Made by a program: the position numbers and the translations under genes. DNA of 64,000 bases from Tamarix chinensis (taxonomy: Eukaryota > Streptophyta > Magnoliopsida > Caryophyllales > Tamaricaceae): positions 31,338,014 through 31,402,013 of the forward strand of contig CM060177.1 in assembly GCA_030549775.1 (NCBI GenBank), read 5' to 3'. Shown one piece after another: positions 12,371 to 25,676 of this stretch. The notes beneath the pieces are model-generated. The model was not told the origin of the DNA. It worked only from the letters and a program-made list of their open reading frames with translations, and did not search any database. The first letter of the stretch is position 1. Each line of letters starts with the position of its first letter.

Positions 12371-13666
12371 CAATTAGTATTCTCATCATTATTATTTAGA
12401 TCAGATTAACACTAATCAAATTAAATCCAATAAGCAAAATTAAACTCTAGAGAATATACCTTTTAACTTGACGTACTTCTTCATTCTATTTTAAATAATG
12501 AATCTCAACCCACAATATATGCTGCAATTTAACACATACGATCTACATAAATAGTTATCATGGCATATTAATCAAGTTACTTATGATACAGATAAGTTCT
12601 TATTGAATAAAGTTTGCAATTTACAAGATTTTGTTCATCTTCACGAAGAAGCCGGAGGAGGGATGCTTTACAGCCGGAATGTGGGCTCTATTGTGGTCCT
12701 ATGCCAGCCGAAGAAGGGCTGTTGCCTGCCGCTTTATTTGAAATACTTATTAATTATAAAAATGAATTTATATTAATTTCTATCTTATTTTTATTTATTT
12801 ATAATTATCTTGTTTGATATATCAATGCAAATAAAAATTGTAATTCTATCACCAAAAGAATTGGGAGATACCAATCCCATATAAAACTATTTCTATTTTT
12901 TCTCCCATTGAATTCCAAGCAATAGAAATGGAGTTGCAGATCTTTTGAAATTCGAACTAGATTTTCATTTTCATGTCGATTTGATTTCATTTCAAGTAGG
13001 CACCGAAGGCAATGGAAACCGGAAAGATAGGTGAGTGTATTGTGGTATATATAAAGTCCGGTGGAAGAGAAAGGACAAAGGAAAAAGACACACATGCATC
13101 AAAATTCTACGCAATAAGAAATATATTCTTCAAATTTACAGGCCATTTTTTAAAAAAAAATGTGGCTGGCTATTAGATAAGATCTGCCAAGTATTGGTGC
13201 GAGCTTTATTATATAATTTCATGATATATGACAAGGTGAGGTTAAAAAAGTCCGTATACTGTGATTAAAAAAGTTAGATCGAATTAATAATATTAAAAAA
13301 GATTTATATTGTGTATGAAAAAAAGAAGAGGAAGATGCATATCTATATTTAAAAGAATGTAAGAGGATCTTATTAAAAGGAGTTCGAGATAATAATCGTG
13401 TGAAAGATATAACTCTATTAGTATGGATTCGTCAAAGACAATATTACTTGCATATAAATCATCACATGCATCAATATGTCCAAATAATATCAACTTTTAA
13501 ACTTTCATATGAAGGCCTAAATTTATTCATTTTATTAGGGTTGCGTACAACGGAATATCTATATTTGTCGGATCGAACAATTCCTTCGTATCTTTTAGAT
13601 TGAATTAGATTGTAGAAAAAATTAGATCATATACCGAATATATCTAATTATAGTACTCATGTTAAT

Positions 13667-13726
<60 letters not shown>

Positions 13727-15925
13727 ATATTACAATATAATATAATGAAAATATATATAGTATAAAATGTACTCATAGATATTAATATAGTACAATATAC
13801 TTTTGTATATCCGAACACAATATAGTTTTAAAATATAGTATAGTATACTTCAAAGAGATTACAATATATTGGAAAATAAGATATTATATCAATTTTGGAT
13901 AATTTAATAAATAATCGAGTTAAATATCTTTTCCGATTGCAACCAAATATTTTTGGATCAAAATTTTCAGATATAAGATCAGATTTTTAAATCTGAATCT
14001 TTTACATAACTCTACCTTCTATCGGTACTTTATCACATATTCTTATTAGTAGTGTGTTTGATATGATCCAAAATAACCTATAAACTACCTTTTACCATTT
14101 TAAACTATTCTATTTTAAAATACAAACCACATTTAAGGAGGCCTGGCCCTCTCATTAAGTCATCACCCTATCCTTAAAGACCACCGCTGTATACTCAACA
14201 TTAGAAACTTTTCCCTACTAGTAGAGTTGGAATATAAACCTTTCTTTTGGGGCGATAAGTTGACAGACTCGGCATTAAGAATATCTTTACCCTTTTGACA
14301 TGGAACCAAATTTAAGCTACACATTTGAGCGACAGGTTTCATCTCATAACAAGCAAAAACCCAACAACTTCAACTAAGGAAAAGTTCTCAAAGTTGGCAA
14401 AATCAGACCATAAAGCCTAAATTTTATGTAGTATCTAGTGATGTGTAGAAAAAATTCAGAATTTAAAAATCCGATATGAAATTTAAAATATCTAATTTAG
14501 TTTTAGTTAAAAGAATATTTAATGTTTAAAATATTTAATTTTCCCATCTGAAAAAAAAATATCTAATAATTTATTGATTATTTTAACAATATATTATAAT
14601 ATTATACTTTTTTAATTTTAAGTTTTTAAATTTATTTATTGTTATAATTCAAACTTTTATAATAATATTTTAATACTTTATTTTAGATAAATTAAGACAT
14701 TTATACGAATATAAATATGAGTATTAGCTAATATACAATCTTTACTTTTATAAATATTATTATAAAATTTATTAAATTGATAAAATAATATTGTATACGA
14801 ACATTAGATATATCTATATATGATCCATCTTTAATTTATATTTTTTAAATATATAAAATTTAAGTATTCGGTCAAAAAAAATATGGGATGTGTTACTATT
14901 GGATTGACTATCAACACTTTCTAATAAAAATTACTACTAATTATCGGATCAGGTTTGATATTGGTTCCGGATGTTAAATCTTTCCTTTCCGTCCCTTTGC
15001 TGCGTAATTCATTCCCTCCCTATTTATGGACGTGGGCCCGAATACTTGCCTCAAATCCAATAAGTCATTCCATCCATCAATAATATATACCTTGGAAATT
15101 GAATTGCTTTACGCAGCATGCACGTCTCATGTGTTGCCATGTTTTATTTCATTTTGCCATGTTTTATACCACCCCCCCCCCCAACCAAAATTTTAAATAC
15201 ATTTGAAAATAAAATTTCATTATTAATATTATAAAATATTTTTTTAACATAATTTTGATAATTATATATTATAATGGTGTAATGTACTATTATAAATTAA
15301 AAAAATTGTGGCCAAAGTTATACCCTAAAAAAGTAATACAAATTATTAATAAAAACAGAGTTTTATAGAATGTAGTAGTAAAAGTTTTTTTTTTAAATAA
15401 GGGTTTAACTTTGTAATTCTCTACAAGATTATTTCAGCTAATTTTTAATTTGTATGATAATTTTTTTTATTAATTTTAGAAGTATTTAAATAATTTTTTT
15501 AAAAAAATTTATCAAAATAACTTATAAAATGAATTATATCTTTCAACTTTCAAATTCTTACTTGCTTTTCAACTAGTTATATATTATACAGCCCTTGCCA
15601 TTAAACAAAAAGAAACTGCAAATACACGCCTAACGACTCGAGGGAGTTGGGAAATATACTTGATAGATGAACCCGTGATCCAATATAAGCGCAAAGTAAA
15701 TAAAAAAGGAAACAGCAAAAAATCGAAACGTTCGTTCATAACGTAAAAAACTCTCCGTCCGTCCCCGAATTTCTACGTTTTCGCTGTAGAAAAATCGGCA
15801 AAAATAAACAATTGGTAAAATTCTCCGCCTCTGAGTGCCTACACTCTCTTTCCTCACTGTCAGTCCTCGCCGTCGCCCTTCTCTCTCTCTCTCACACACA
15901 CACATACAGCTCGCTTTCTCTCTCC
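12371..15925. other. Intergenic DNA upstream of SCAR2, mostly AT-rich
   Basis: No gene is recognised. A short GC-richer patch at 12640-12735 stands out from its surroundings but shows no family. A run of C lies at about 15172-15182. Weak open frames at 12805-13603 match nothing I know. Confidence 0.4.
13670..13720. repeat. (AT)n microsatellite
   Basis: About 25 uninterrupted AT dinucleotides. Confidence 0.97.
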
Positions 15926-15940
15926 TTATATAAATGACTG
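15880..15940 (+). promoter_or_regulatory. Likely core promoter of SCAR2: CT-rich tract plus TATA box
   Basis: A (CT)n tract followed by CACACACA (about 15882-15904) precedes TTATATAAAT at 15926-15935. Transcription would start about 30 bases downstream (near 15960), giving a ~135-base leader rich in GA (GAAGAAAGAGGAAAAGGG) before the ATG at 16097. CT-rich tracts just upstream of the start site are common in plant promoters. The start site itself is inferred. Confidence 0.6.
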
Positions 15941-16096
15941 CTATCCCATCGAGCTTTTCAATTATGGTTGAAATGTGAGAGAGACAGAAATCACCGAACG
16001 GCACAATAACTGTCATTGAACTGAAGAAAGAGGAAAAGGGAGGAAAGATAGAGAGAGATTTAGGGTTTGAATTTCGATTAAGGTACTGAGGTGAGA

Positions 16097-19000
16097 ATGC
16101 CTCTGAGTAGGTATCAGATAAGAAATGAGTACAGTCTGGCGGATCCAGACTTGTACAGAAGTGCAGACAAAGATGATCCTGAAGCTTTACTGGAAGGAGT
16201 TGCTATGGCTGGTCTTGTTGGAGTTCTTCGGCAACTCGGTGACCTAGCTGAGTCAGTCTTTCTATCTTGCTGTCTCTCTGTTCCTTACATTATATCGTGC
16301 TTGTACGTCTTTGAATTAAATGTCGAATAGTTAGGGTTTGAATCACGACAAATTTAGCAATAACAAGTGGTGGATTAACTGATGCCAAAGTTTCCGAGCT
16401 AACGAATTTGGGAGATCTACTTGAATTTGAACTTGACGATTGGTTTTACGTTAAAATCATAGTCTTCTCATGTTTTCTTTCTTTTCTCCCCATTTTATCT
16501 CTTCCATTTAGAAGTTTGATCTGATGAGCGGTTCAAGCGGTAGAAACTGCGTTGATTAAGGGATGGAGAGCTACTTTTCGATCTTTTCCCGTTCTTGAAT
16601 TGTCTTTCTTGACTTGCACATTAATATTATATTGGATAAGTGATGGCCAGAGAATTCTCTGTGGCTGTAACCTCGTCCGAACGTTCACTTTTGGGCAGTG
16701 GATTCAGGTTACCATATTATGCCGATGCCTTTTATTATATGATAGGCTGCAGGATCCACGTAGTGATTGGGTTATTCTTCATTGAAGGCATCATAAAGAG
16801 ATCAAGAAATGGTGGAAGGGAAGGAGAGCAGAGTCGAACACGCAGTTTTGAAGCCATTTTCCTCTTTCCTCTTTTCTTTTCCTTCGTTTTTGCAGAAAAG
16901 TAAATGAAAAACTAACGTTTTTGCTACTTGTGACCGAGAAATATGCAAGATTGAGGTTATGGAAAATCATAATTTGTGCACCTATGCGACTCACATCAAC
17001 CTTTGGTGTGGAAAATGTTAAACGTACACTGTATATGCTAAACCATATTCGTCTCTCAGCCCCTGCTCATACACTGTATTTGCTGAACCATATTCGTCTC
17101 TCGGCCACTGCTGCACTACCAAGTCATGGGGAGAAATCTAAGCACAGTGTTTGGGGTGCCATGTTACTCACTTCCGTCAGATACCGACCAAATATTGCTG
17201 TCCAGCATCTGAAATATGATAATCTAATTAATGAAAGTGTATGAAGTGAAGACGATGCCTTTTGAGGAATTGTTTGTGGGAACTAAACCTCCTTGCAAAA
17301 GCATCAAGTTCCTTTACTGTAGAAATCTCTTCATCGACTACGGTCCTTCAGATGTTCATTAATTTAATGTTGACTTGTGTTGGATTGTGTTAGCATCTAA
17401 TCTTACAAAACATCAACAATAGCCTCCCGTTAAGATGGCTGTACGGTGGCCAGGAAACGCCCTTTCCTCAGGTTCCTTGTCCCGACATATATTTTAGTCT
17501 GTGCAGTTCTCATGCAATTTGGGATCTCTAAATGCTGCAGAGCATCGTTTCATTCTGTTTCCATTTCTTTTTAAAATCTTGAACCAAAATATCAGTTTTC
17601 ATTTGGCATTTTGAGCAGTGACATCATGCCTAATACTTTGATTCTTGCTCCATTAAGATTTGCTGCTGAAATTTTCCATGACTTGCACGAAGATGTGATG
17701 GCAACGGCTGCCAGGGGCCATAGTCTGATTGGTCGTGTCCAACAACTGGAAGCAGAATTCCCTTCAGTTGAGAGAAGACTCCTCTCACAAATCAGTCATA
17801 CTTCATTTTTGTACAATTCAGGTTCAAATCTCCATGTCCTTCAATCTCTATTGATTTTCTGTAGCTCCCTTCTCCTGTTTTCAGGCAATCTCTTGGAACC
17901 CTGCCTATTAGCTTAACTATTTGTTACCTATCATGTTTATAATATGGGCTGTCATGAAATTGAATGTAGTTTTACTTTCTGGTAAGCTTGCATGCATCTT
18001 GATACTGCCATCCAAACATCCATCTATCTATATTCCAGATGTCTGAAAATTTATGCATGGTTAATGCCAATCTCTTCTATTTTCACCCTTTGATTGACTT
18101 ATGCTCGTGGATTTGTTATGGGAATTCACACTTCTAGTGGTTACCTTAAGAATGTTGTTTTTACACAACAATCATTTAAGAGCTTGGTAAATCATGCTTC
18201 CATGTATAAATTATGCTTGAAGGTTTTGGATTGATGTTATTTCCTATTTGTACCAATTAGTGCAACCTAATTAAGGTATTTTAGCTCGTGCATAGAAGAT
18301 ATTCTTTGGAGGCTTTTGCAAACATAACGATTGTCATGAACCTTTCCTATATTTGTACCTTGTAGGACTTTTTTGTCTTATGTTTGTTTTCCTTTTGTCT
18401 GGCAAGGCCTTAAATTTAAAATCTTATCCTTTGAACAATTACTATCTTTATAGGCAACCACATGCTCATGATTGTTGGCGTTACTGCCCCAAAATTTATC
18501 CGTACCTTGAAATTCAGCAAATGAACATCCTGAGATGAGATTGCTATCATATCTATCCTCAAAATTCCAATCAAATAGAATTTAGATTGAAACCTTCTCC
18601 CAAGAACAGTAATTTTTTCCCAGGTTAAGGTGCCATCACAACATTAGAATAGCTGTTTACTGCTATATTCATAATAGCATATTCTAGGTGATGAAAACCC
18701 TTGTTTCAATATGTTCATCAGGTAAGTCCACAGCCTAGGGATGGGCGTTTATTGGATAGTAAGGTCCATTCTCGTCACTTGACTGATCTGATTTGAAAAA
18801 ATCTTTTAACTTTTCAATGTATTTTCACAATGATTACTGCTACTACTACTACTACGACTACTAGAATTATTAACATTTGAATATTATATTTTAGTTTATT
18901 TTTATTTTATTTTTGCCAATCTAATCTAATGTGAATTGATCTCATCTAAAAATATGGTATTAAGGTGAGGATAATATGCACTAATTTATCTGGAACTGCT

Positions 19001-22000
19001 ATATTTGGCATTAATTCCTGCCAACAGGTACCTGCACAACATAAAACTGGTTCAGGCAATGACAGATTGGTGAATCCATCTGGTTTATTGTTATTGTCGT
19101 TTCCTTTCTTGACAATCACTTCTGACCAATCAATCAAGTATTCTGATATTGCTTATGGGCTTTAGAATGCCAAGAGTTCAAGTGTTAACACCGCCATTTG
19201 TGTCATAATGCAGGATTTGATTGGCATCCTAATCTCCATATGGATGAGAATGTGATCACTAGAGGTGACTTACCTCGTTTTGTCATGGACTCTTATGAGG
19301 AATGTCGGGGACCTCCTCGTTTGTTCCTTCTGGACAAGTATGTGACAATTTTGTTAACTCTCATTTCTTTATTACAAATGCAGAGTCCTTTTTCAGTTGG
19401 TATTGATGTTTTCTTTTGTCTTTCACAGGTTTGATGTTGCTGGAGCTGGTGCATGTTTGAAACGGTACACTGATCCATCATTGTTAAAAGTAGATTCTGC
19501 GTCCTCTATGATTACAAAGTCAGGAGGTCAAAGAGAAAAAAGAAATCGCAAAGTGAAGGTACAGGAATATGTCTTGTTCCTGTTACTGTGTTAATAGCTC
19601 GAGTATTGCTTGAAAGCTGGTTACTGTTTACTGTGAAGCTAGGAGCATTAATCTGTTGAATCTTTTTCATGTTAGTTGGCTTTGTCACATGCCAAAGGAT
19701 TGAAGACTTAACATCAAACCAGTTGAGAAAAGGAATTCTGTGTGAAGATGTGTCAGCTGATATAATACTCTCAGCAGCTGCCTGGCATGTCATAGTTATG
19801 GGCGGGATGTTAGAGGCTAACCACTGATGATTCATACATTGCATGGTGTTTAAATAGATGTAGAATATGCATTCATTTAGGTTAACAAATCTGTTTAAGA
19901 GAGTGGGCTGAATATAAGGGTTGCTGGATGGTTTTGTGGAAATAAGCATATTTTATTTATTTTTCTGGGTTACTATCTTATCTTGTCTGCTTTCTTTGTT
20001 GGTCAGGTGTGTGGAGAGGTGTCATTTTGGGTGACAGCAAAACCCATCTTTAGCTCATTCACTCTCTTCCTTATTGCATTAATTTCTGTGATTCTGTATG
20101 GGCATTGTCCTGAATTTTGCCTTTCCAGCCCCTTTTATCTATTTGTCTGTTTAAAAAAAAAAATACTCTCTGCTTGATGCTGCATATCTTGTGGAGTCTT
20201 TTGAGTTTTCAAGCATTATATTCTGCTTTTTACCTAAAGTTTTGTTATCAGCAATTGAACTAATGTTACCCTATTGGAATTGTCGGCAGTTTTCTCTAGG
20301 AAAAACACATCCCTTCTTTAAATTTGTACTTGTTTATTTTGTCCTAGCAGAGGCGAGGAATGCGTGGGCGGTATGGAGAAACTCCTGATGTCAATCCATC
20401 ATCTCATGCAAAGTATGAATGTTTTACTTTGATATAATTACTGAATCATCCAGTGTCTGCTTTGCTATTTACTTATAGGAAATGGATTGACTGGGGACTT
20501 TGCTGTTGCAGATTACATCAGTTGCTTTTGGAGGAGCGCATTGAGAATTCTGTTAATGACCTTGAATGCCGTGTCAGATTGAAAAAGAGGCAACTGGATG
20601 CATCTCGCTTTGATGGAGCAGCTGGCAAAAGTTACATGGAGAAATTCTTGAGGGCTTCTTCCCCTTTGAACACAGAGGTTGGAGTTTCTATCAATCCCTT
20701 GCCACTGACCTGGACACATAAGATTGCGGCTGGAACCGGACTTGAAATTGTAAATATCGGCACTGTAAGTCCTCCTGTTGCCAGAGAAACAACACAGGCA
20801 GATGAAATAGAATGTTCTCCCAGCAGAGAGGAAGAGGTGGTAAAATCTTCTGTACACGAGTTGAATGAAATCACAGATAAAGGCATTACGAAAGAGGCAC
20901 AAACAACCTATGAAAGTGAGGAAGAAAAAATTCTGTCTATCTGTGTTAAGATGGTAAATAATGATGAATTAGCTGTTGATGCTGACAAAAAATCAGAAAG
21001 TACTGTAGACAGGTACCACTCTGATGATATTGCTAGTGAAATTGACAATTATATGGATGCCCTTGCTACCATGGAGTCTGAAGTGGACACAGATACTGAC
21101 TCAAGAACAAAACAAGGTCAGCAGTATAATATCAGGAATGTGGTACATTCTAATGGAAATGAGGGAAGGGAGCAGCCAACTCTATTTGTGGATACTTGCT
21201 CTGTTGGAAACTCTACTATGTCAGAAGATGGTAACAATTCACTAAAGGAAGGTCATAGTTTTTCATATTCTGATTCTGTGAGGAATTTCTCTGTAAGAAA
21301 TCCAGATGGTGATGGAGTAGCTACAGAAAGATCTTCTAGTGTAGCTTCCTTGACGGATCATGGTGACACATATTCTGACCGGCTATCTATACCTGAGGAG
21401 ATCCTTGGAAGTGATACTCAAGAATATGCAGTTGATGGGAGTGAAGGAGTATACTGCGTCAAAATGGATGAAGCTTCTGGTAGTTTACGTCATGCGAGTC
21501 TGAGTTCCCTGGTTCATGCTTCTGATTTGGCTGATAATGTGAAGGAAAATGTAGTGTATTCATCAGGAGTGCCAGAAGCTATATCAAGGGAGGCTGACTC
21601 TGTTTCCAAAGCGAGAAGGAATCTTGTTTCTGCTGAAGGATATGATGTGGCTGAGATGGACGGTGGAGATACTACTAAGCCTTCAAATGGTTTACAGCAT
21701 CAACAGAAGTATTCTCATTCTTCTGAAGATGATGGTCAGCTGGAAGTATCTCATGCCTTTGGAGATGGTGGCAGTGCTTGTTCAGAGAATGCAGATAGTT
21801 CTTTGCCTATTTTGACCAATGGGAAGCTGTTTTCTTCTCATTCTTTGAAATCGCCTGCAGAGGAGAAGAATCAAAATTCAGCACTGTCATGTGTGGATGC
21901 TTGTTCAGATGCAGCGCAGATGCATCACAAATTAATTGTTCATCATTTTGAAGATAATGGTGAGCTAGAAGCATCTAATGGCTCTGCTGGTGTTGGCAGT

Positions 22001-25000
22001 GCTTGTGCAGATTACGCGAAGGATGATTCTTTGCCTACTTTGATGGATTCTAGTTCTTTAAATTCACCTGCTGAGGGAAAGAATCAAAATTTAGCACAGT
22101 CGAGTGTGGAAACATGTTCAGATTCGGCACAGGTGCACCAGGCATCAATTGTTTCTATGTTGAAGCATGAAGACAGAATGAAGCCTGATGATACGTTAAC
22201 TGATGAATACCATCCCATTCCGTGTGCAAGAGTGAGCTTAGAAAAGTTGCATTCTCCTTTGGATCATGCTCTGAGTGGTTTAGTGGAGCCACAGTGCACT
22301 GACATGTCACATTCTGGCCTTATAGGACATCCTGAATCATTGAAGGAATCTGCCCCCTTTTCTGCAGACAAACAAAGCATCAAGGATGCTTCTACTGGTG
22401 CTAATGCTGAAGAAGTTGTCACTTCAATATCCCCTTTGTCAGATAATTCTCAAATTCAGCACTTGGAAACAGATCTGCCTGTTGAAGGACTTGAGCTTGA
22501 TTCTACAGAGCATTGTGGATCACATGGAAATGGACCTGCTGTCGATGGAGTGACTGGAGTTTATGTTGGTCAGGTGGTGAATGGGGATTTAGCCTCTTTG
22601 CTCGAGCCATGTCATATGCTCAGTCAATTGGAGCAAAGGTTGGAAGATACGCCAGATGTAACTCGGTTATCTGAGCATCAGCTGGATGAAAGTGGGAATA
22701 TAATCCCTGCAAATGATCTTATTGTAGAGGACAAATCAGGATATGTCCATGCCAATGAGATTAAACATGATATGAATGTTAATGCTACAGAGAGTGTCCC
22801 TTTTAGTCTTGATAATGTTCCTTCTATTATTGAAAGTTCACCACCTATATCAGTGTTGCAAGAAGACTGTATCCCTGCATGTGACCATAATGATGATAAT
22901 GGTGAACAGAAGGATGCTGCTGCTGCTTCTCTTGATTTTACTTCCAAGGGTACAGGTGATACTGTTTTTGTTTCAGTGATTGAGAGTAATCCTGTTGCTA
23001 AAGAAAATAACATTGAAGGAAAAAGGGGCAATATTCCTCCATCTTCAGCCAGTGAGTGCTTGCCACCCAGCCCAACGAAGATGAAAGAAGAAGCTCTCCT
23101 TTGGGATGAGGATGTTGCGTCAAAAGGAGTCGAGATTCAGGAATTTCCTCCATTGCATGGGAAAGATTTTGGCGCAGGAAAAGTTGCGAGTCATGTGGTA
23201 GATACACGCATGAATTTGGGATCTACTGAGTGCATTGTGGCCTGTGAAGGTCATTCTGGTTTGAGATTACTCAAAGATGGTTCTGTTTCTTCTTTGGTTC
23301 GAGAGAGCCACACAGACCTGCAAGACAATATCAAAATAGCAAATTTTGTGTCTTCTGAGAAAAGCGGCCAGGCTCTTGAGTCATCCTTTTCCCAAAGAAC
23401 CCATGTCATGGAAGATTGCAAAGATGTTGACTACTTTTGTCAACCGGGGCAGATACAGAGTACACAGCAAATTAACAATGATGACTGGATTTCTTCAACA
23501 CCTGGTTCAGCTCCGTCTGAAGGCCCAATCTCTGACACAGAGATCTTTCCAGGATCTTCTCAATATAAACTGAATATCAGTGAGGCACAAGTGGAGCCAT
23601 TGACTTCTGTACTCTCTCCCAGCGCTGATGAAACCCACTCCACCAAGGGACCTGAGGGCTTGAGACAGGACACTGATCAATCAACGGCCACCACATCTCT
23701 ACTTGATATCTTTCCAAATGCTACTCAAATTAACATGGGGGAGGCGCCACCACTTCCTCCTCTACCTCCTATGCAGTGGAGACTGGGGAAAGTCCTACAT
23801 ACCTCCCTGGTTTCAGGAGGGAAGCTGACACAACACCCTTTTGGTTCAGTGGAAGCCACTTCCTCTCTGCCAACTGATGATAATACTGAGCTTACTTCTC
23901 AACCTTCGATGGGGGAGGAGTCTCAATATGTGAATCCATTTTCAGTACCCTCTATTGCAGAAAATGTAAATGCTCAGCTTGCTTCTCAAACATCTAGGGC
24001 ATGGGATTCACAATACGTAAATCCATTTTTAACGCCATCTACAGTGGACAATGCAGATGTCCTAGCTGTGTCCGGATCTTCTGGGATCCAACCTGCATTG
24101 CTAGATCCCTTCTTGGTGTCAGTTCCACCTGTGGTTCATCCAGATAGTACCCCTGTATTAGCTGAAAAACAAAATAGTTTGTTATGTTTGAGTTCTGAAA
24201 ATGGTCTACAAGCTTCAGAAATAGAGATTGACAAGCCTGGTTTGAAACCCATAGATGATGAAATCTCAATTGAGGATCTTGCTTCTAGCCATACTTCTGC
24301 ATCAACTGAAGAAAAGGCGATCCAACCAGCAGCATCTGTTTCTGATGCGCATTGCCATCATATTACTCCTGTTGTAGATCAGGAGACGTCTATCTCATCT
24401 GCTTCCATTGAGCCAACAATCACAATGCTTTACGAGCAAAAGCTACCAGGAGGATTCATGGTTCCCGAGGCTGATAGAGGATGGTCGGCATATCCATCTG
24501 ATGTATTTGATGCTGGAAATTTCAATGGAACTTTGCAGAAAAAGCTTCCACGACCCCGAAACCCTCTTATCGATGCTGTTGTTGCTCTTGATAAAAGCAA
24601 GGTAAGGAAGATTTTATCATGTCAGGTCAATCATCAAGTATTTCTTAGACATTATCTCCTTTGGTGGATGTGCGCTTATGTGATGTCTTTGAATTATTTG
24701 CAGTTGAGAAAGGTAGGGGAAAGAATAAAGCCGCAGGATGTGTCAAAAGCTAAAGAAGGAGATGGACTAAATCACGTGCAGTTGAGAAAAGTAGGAGAAA
24801 GGGTTAAGTCTCAGGATGCACCTAAACCTGAAGAAGCAGACTTACGGAATCATGTGCAGTTGAGAAAGGTAGGAGAAAGGGTCAAATTTCAGGATGTACC
24901 TAAACGTGAAGGAGACCTAAGAAATCATGTGCAATTGAGAAAGGTTGAAGAAATAGTTAAGCCACAGGATGTACCTAGACCTGAAGAAGGAGACTTAAGA

Positions 25001-25676
25001 AATCATGTGCAATTGAGAAAGGTTGAAGAAACAGTTAAGCCACAGGATGTACCAAAAACTGAGCAAGGAGAATCACCAAGCCATGTGCAGTTGAGAAAGG
25101 TAGGAGATAGTGGTAACCGTGAAAATGAACCAAATAAAGAAGAGTCCAGGGATCAGTTGCTGTTGAGAAAGGCTGGAGAGGCAGATAAACCTCAGGATGG
25201 TCCAAAACCTGATGATAGAGACTCTCTACTGGAACAGATAAGAAACAAGGTCCCATACTTGGACCTCATTTTAAAACAACCTCATTTCCACGTTGCTTGT
25301 TACTCACTGGTTGTGAAAACTTACTGATCTCATCTCAATTTTCTTCCAGACCTTCAATCTTAAACCAGCTGCCGTGGCGAGGCCAAGCATTCCAGGTCCT
25401 AAGACCAACTTGAAGGTTGCAGCTATCTTGGAAAAAGCTAGCAATATCCGTCAGGTCAGCCTCCCTCCACATCCAGTGACCGCCTGCCTTCTCCCAAAAA
25501 ATCCTAAATGTGCTCACATGTGCACTTAATCATTCAGAAGAGTTTTTTTTTTCTTGTTTAATTCTACCTAGATTGCCATTGTATTATAGGATGTGGCTGA
25601 CAATCTTTTTATCTGGCTGTGATAGGCAATGGCTGGAAGTGATGAAGATGATTCTGATGGTTGGAGTGATTCGTGA
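16097..25676 (+). CDS. SCAR2: SCAR2-type WAVE/SCAR complex subunit, 9 exons
   Basis: Activates Arp2/3-dependent actin nucleation as the SCAR subunit of the WAVE complex, downstream of ROP/Rac GTPases. Exons: 16097-16251, 17658-17821, 19214-19337, 19429-19558, 20351-20412, 20512-24601, 24704-25249, 25350-25454, 25626-25676. All introns are GT-AG and the phases join perfectly (5427 nt, 1808 aa). The first residues [16 protein letters not shown] and [20 protein letters not shown] are diagnostic of the SCAR2/4 branch. SCAR homology domain: about residues 1-230. A long acidic, Ser-rich, low-complexity middle follows. [15 protein letters not shown] lies near 1290, and the WH2 segment ([18 protein letters not shown]) at about 1562-1579. 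The LRK(V/A) repeat array spans 1576-1757. A basic conserved block ([17 protein letters not shown]) is in exon 8, and the acidic tail [11 protein letters not shown] ends the protein. It is longer than Arabidopsis SCAR2 (about 1400 aa). The in-frame upstream GTG at 16091 is not the start. Confidence 0.95.
17026..17115 (+). repeat. 45-bp tandem duplication in SCAR2 intron 1
   Basis: ACACTGTATxTGCTxAACCA followed by TATTCGTCTCTCxGCC occurs twice, 45 bases apart, with a few differences. It lies in non-coding sequence. The period is a multiple of three, which explains an apparent open frame here. Confidence 0.85.
24704..25249 (+). repeat. Coding minisatellite: seven LRK(V/A) units filling SCAR2 exon 7
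   Basis: Units begin at 24704, 24782, 24860, 24935, 25013, 25091 and 25163 (spacing 78, 78, 75, 78, 78, 72 nt, always a multiple of three). Each encodes about '[17 protein letters not shown]' and then 'PEEGDLRNH'. The first LRKV is the C-terminal half of the WH2 motif. The last unit changes to [15 protein letters not shown] and runs into DSLLEQIR, the normal SCAR sequence that follows WH2. The exon is therefore an amplification of the linker just after WH2. Inner units are the most alike (near-identical third-position bases), pointing to recent unequal exchange. Confidence 0.92.

Noticed and set aside
13293..13603. Frames (for example one ending RTTEYLYLSDRTIPSYLLD) considered as possible plastid-derived DNA
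   Set aside because: I could not match them to any plastid gene I know, and the flanks are AT-rich nuclear repeats.
20453..25327. A single continuous 1624-codon frame as the SCAR2 protein
   Set aside because: It begins in intron 5, includes intron 6 and runs into intron 7. Splice borders, phases and the conserved N- and C-terminal motifs support the nine-exon model instead.
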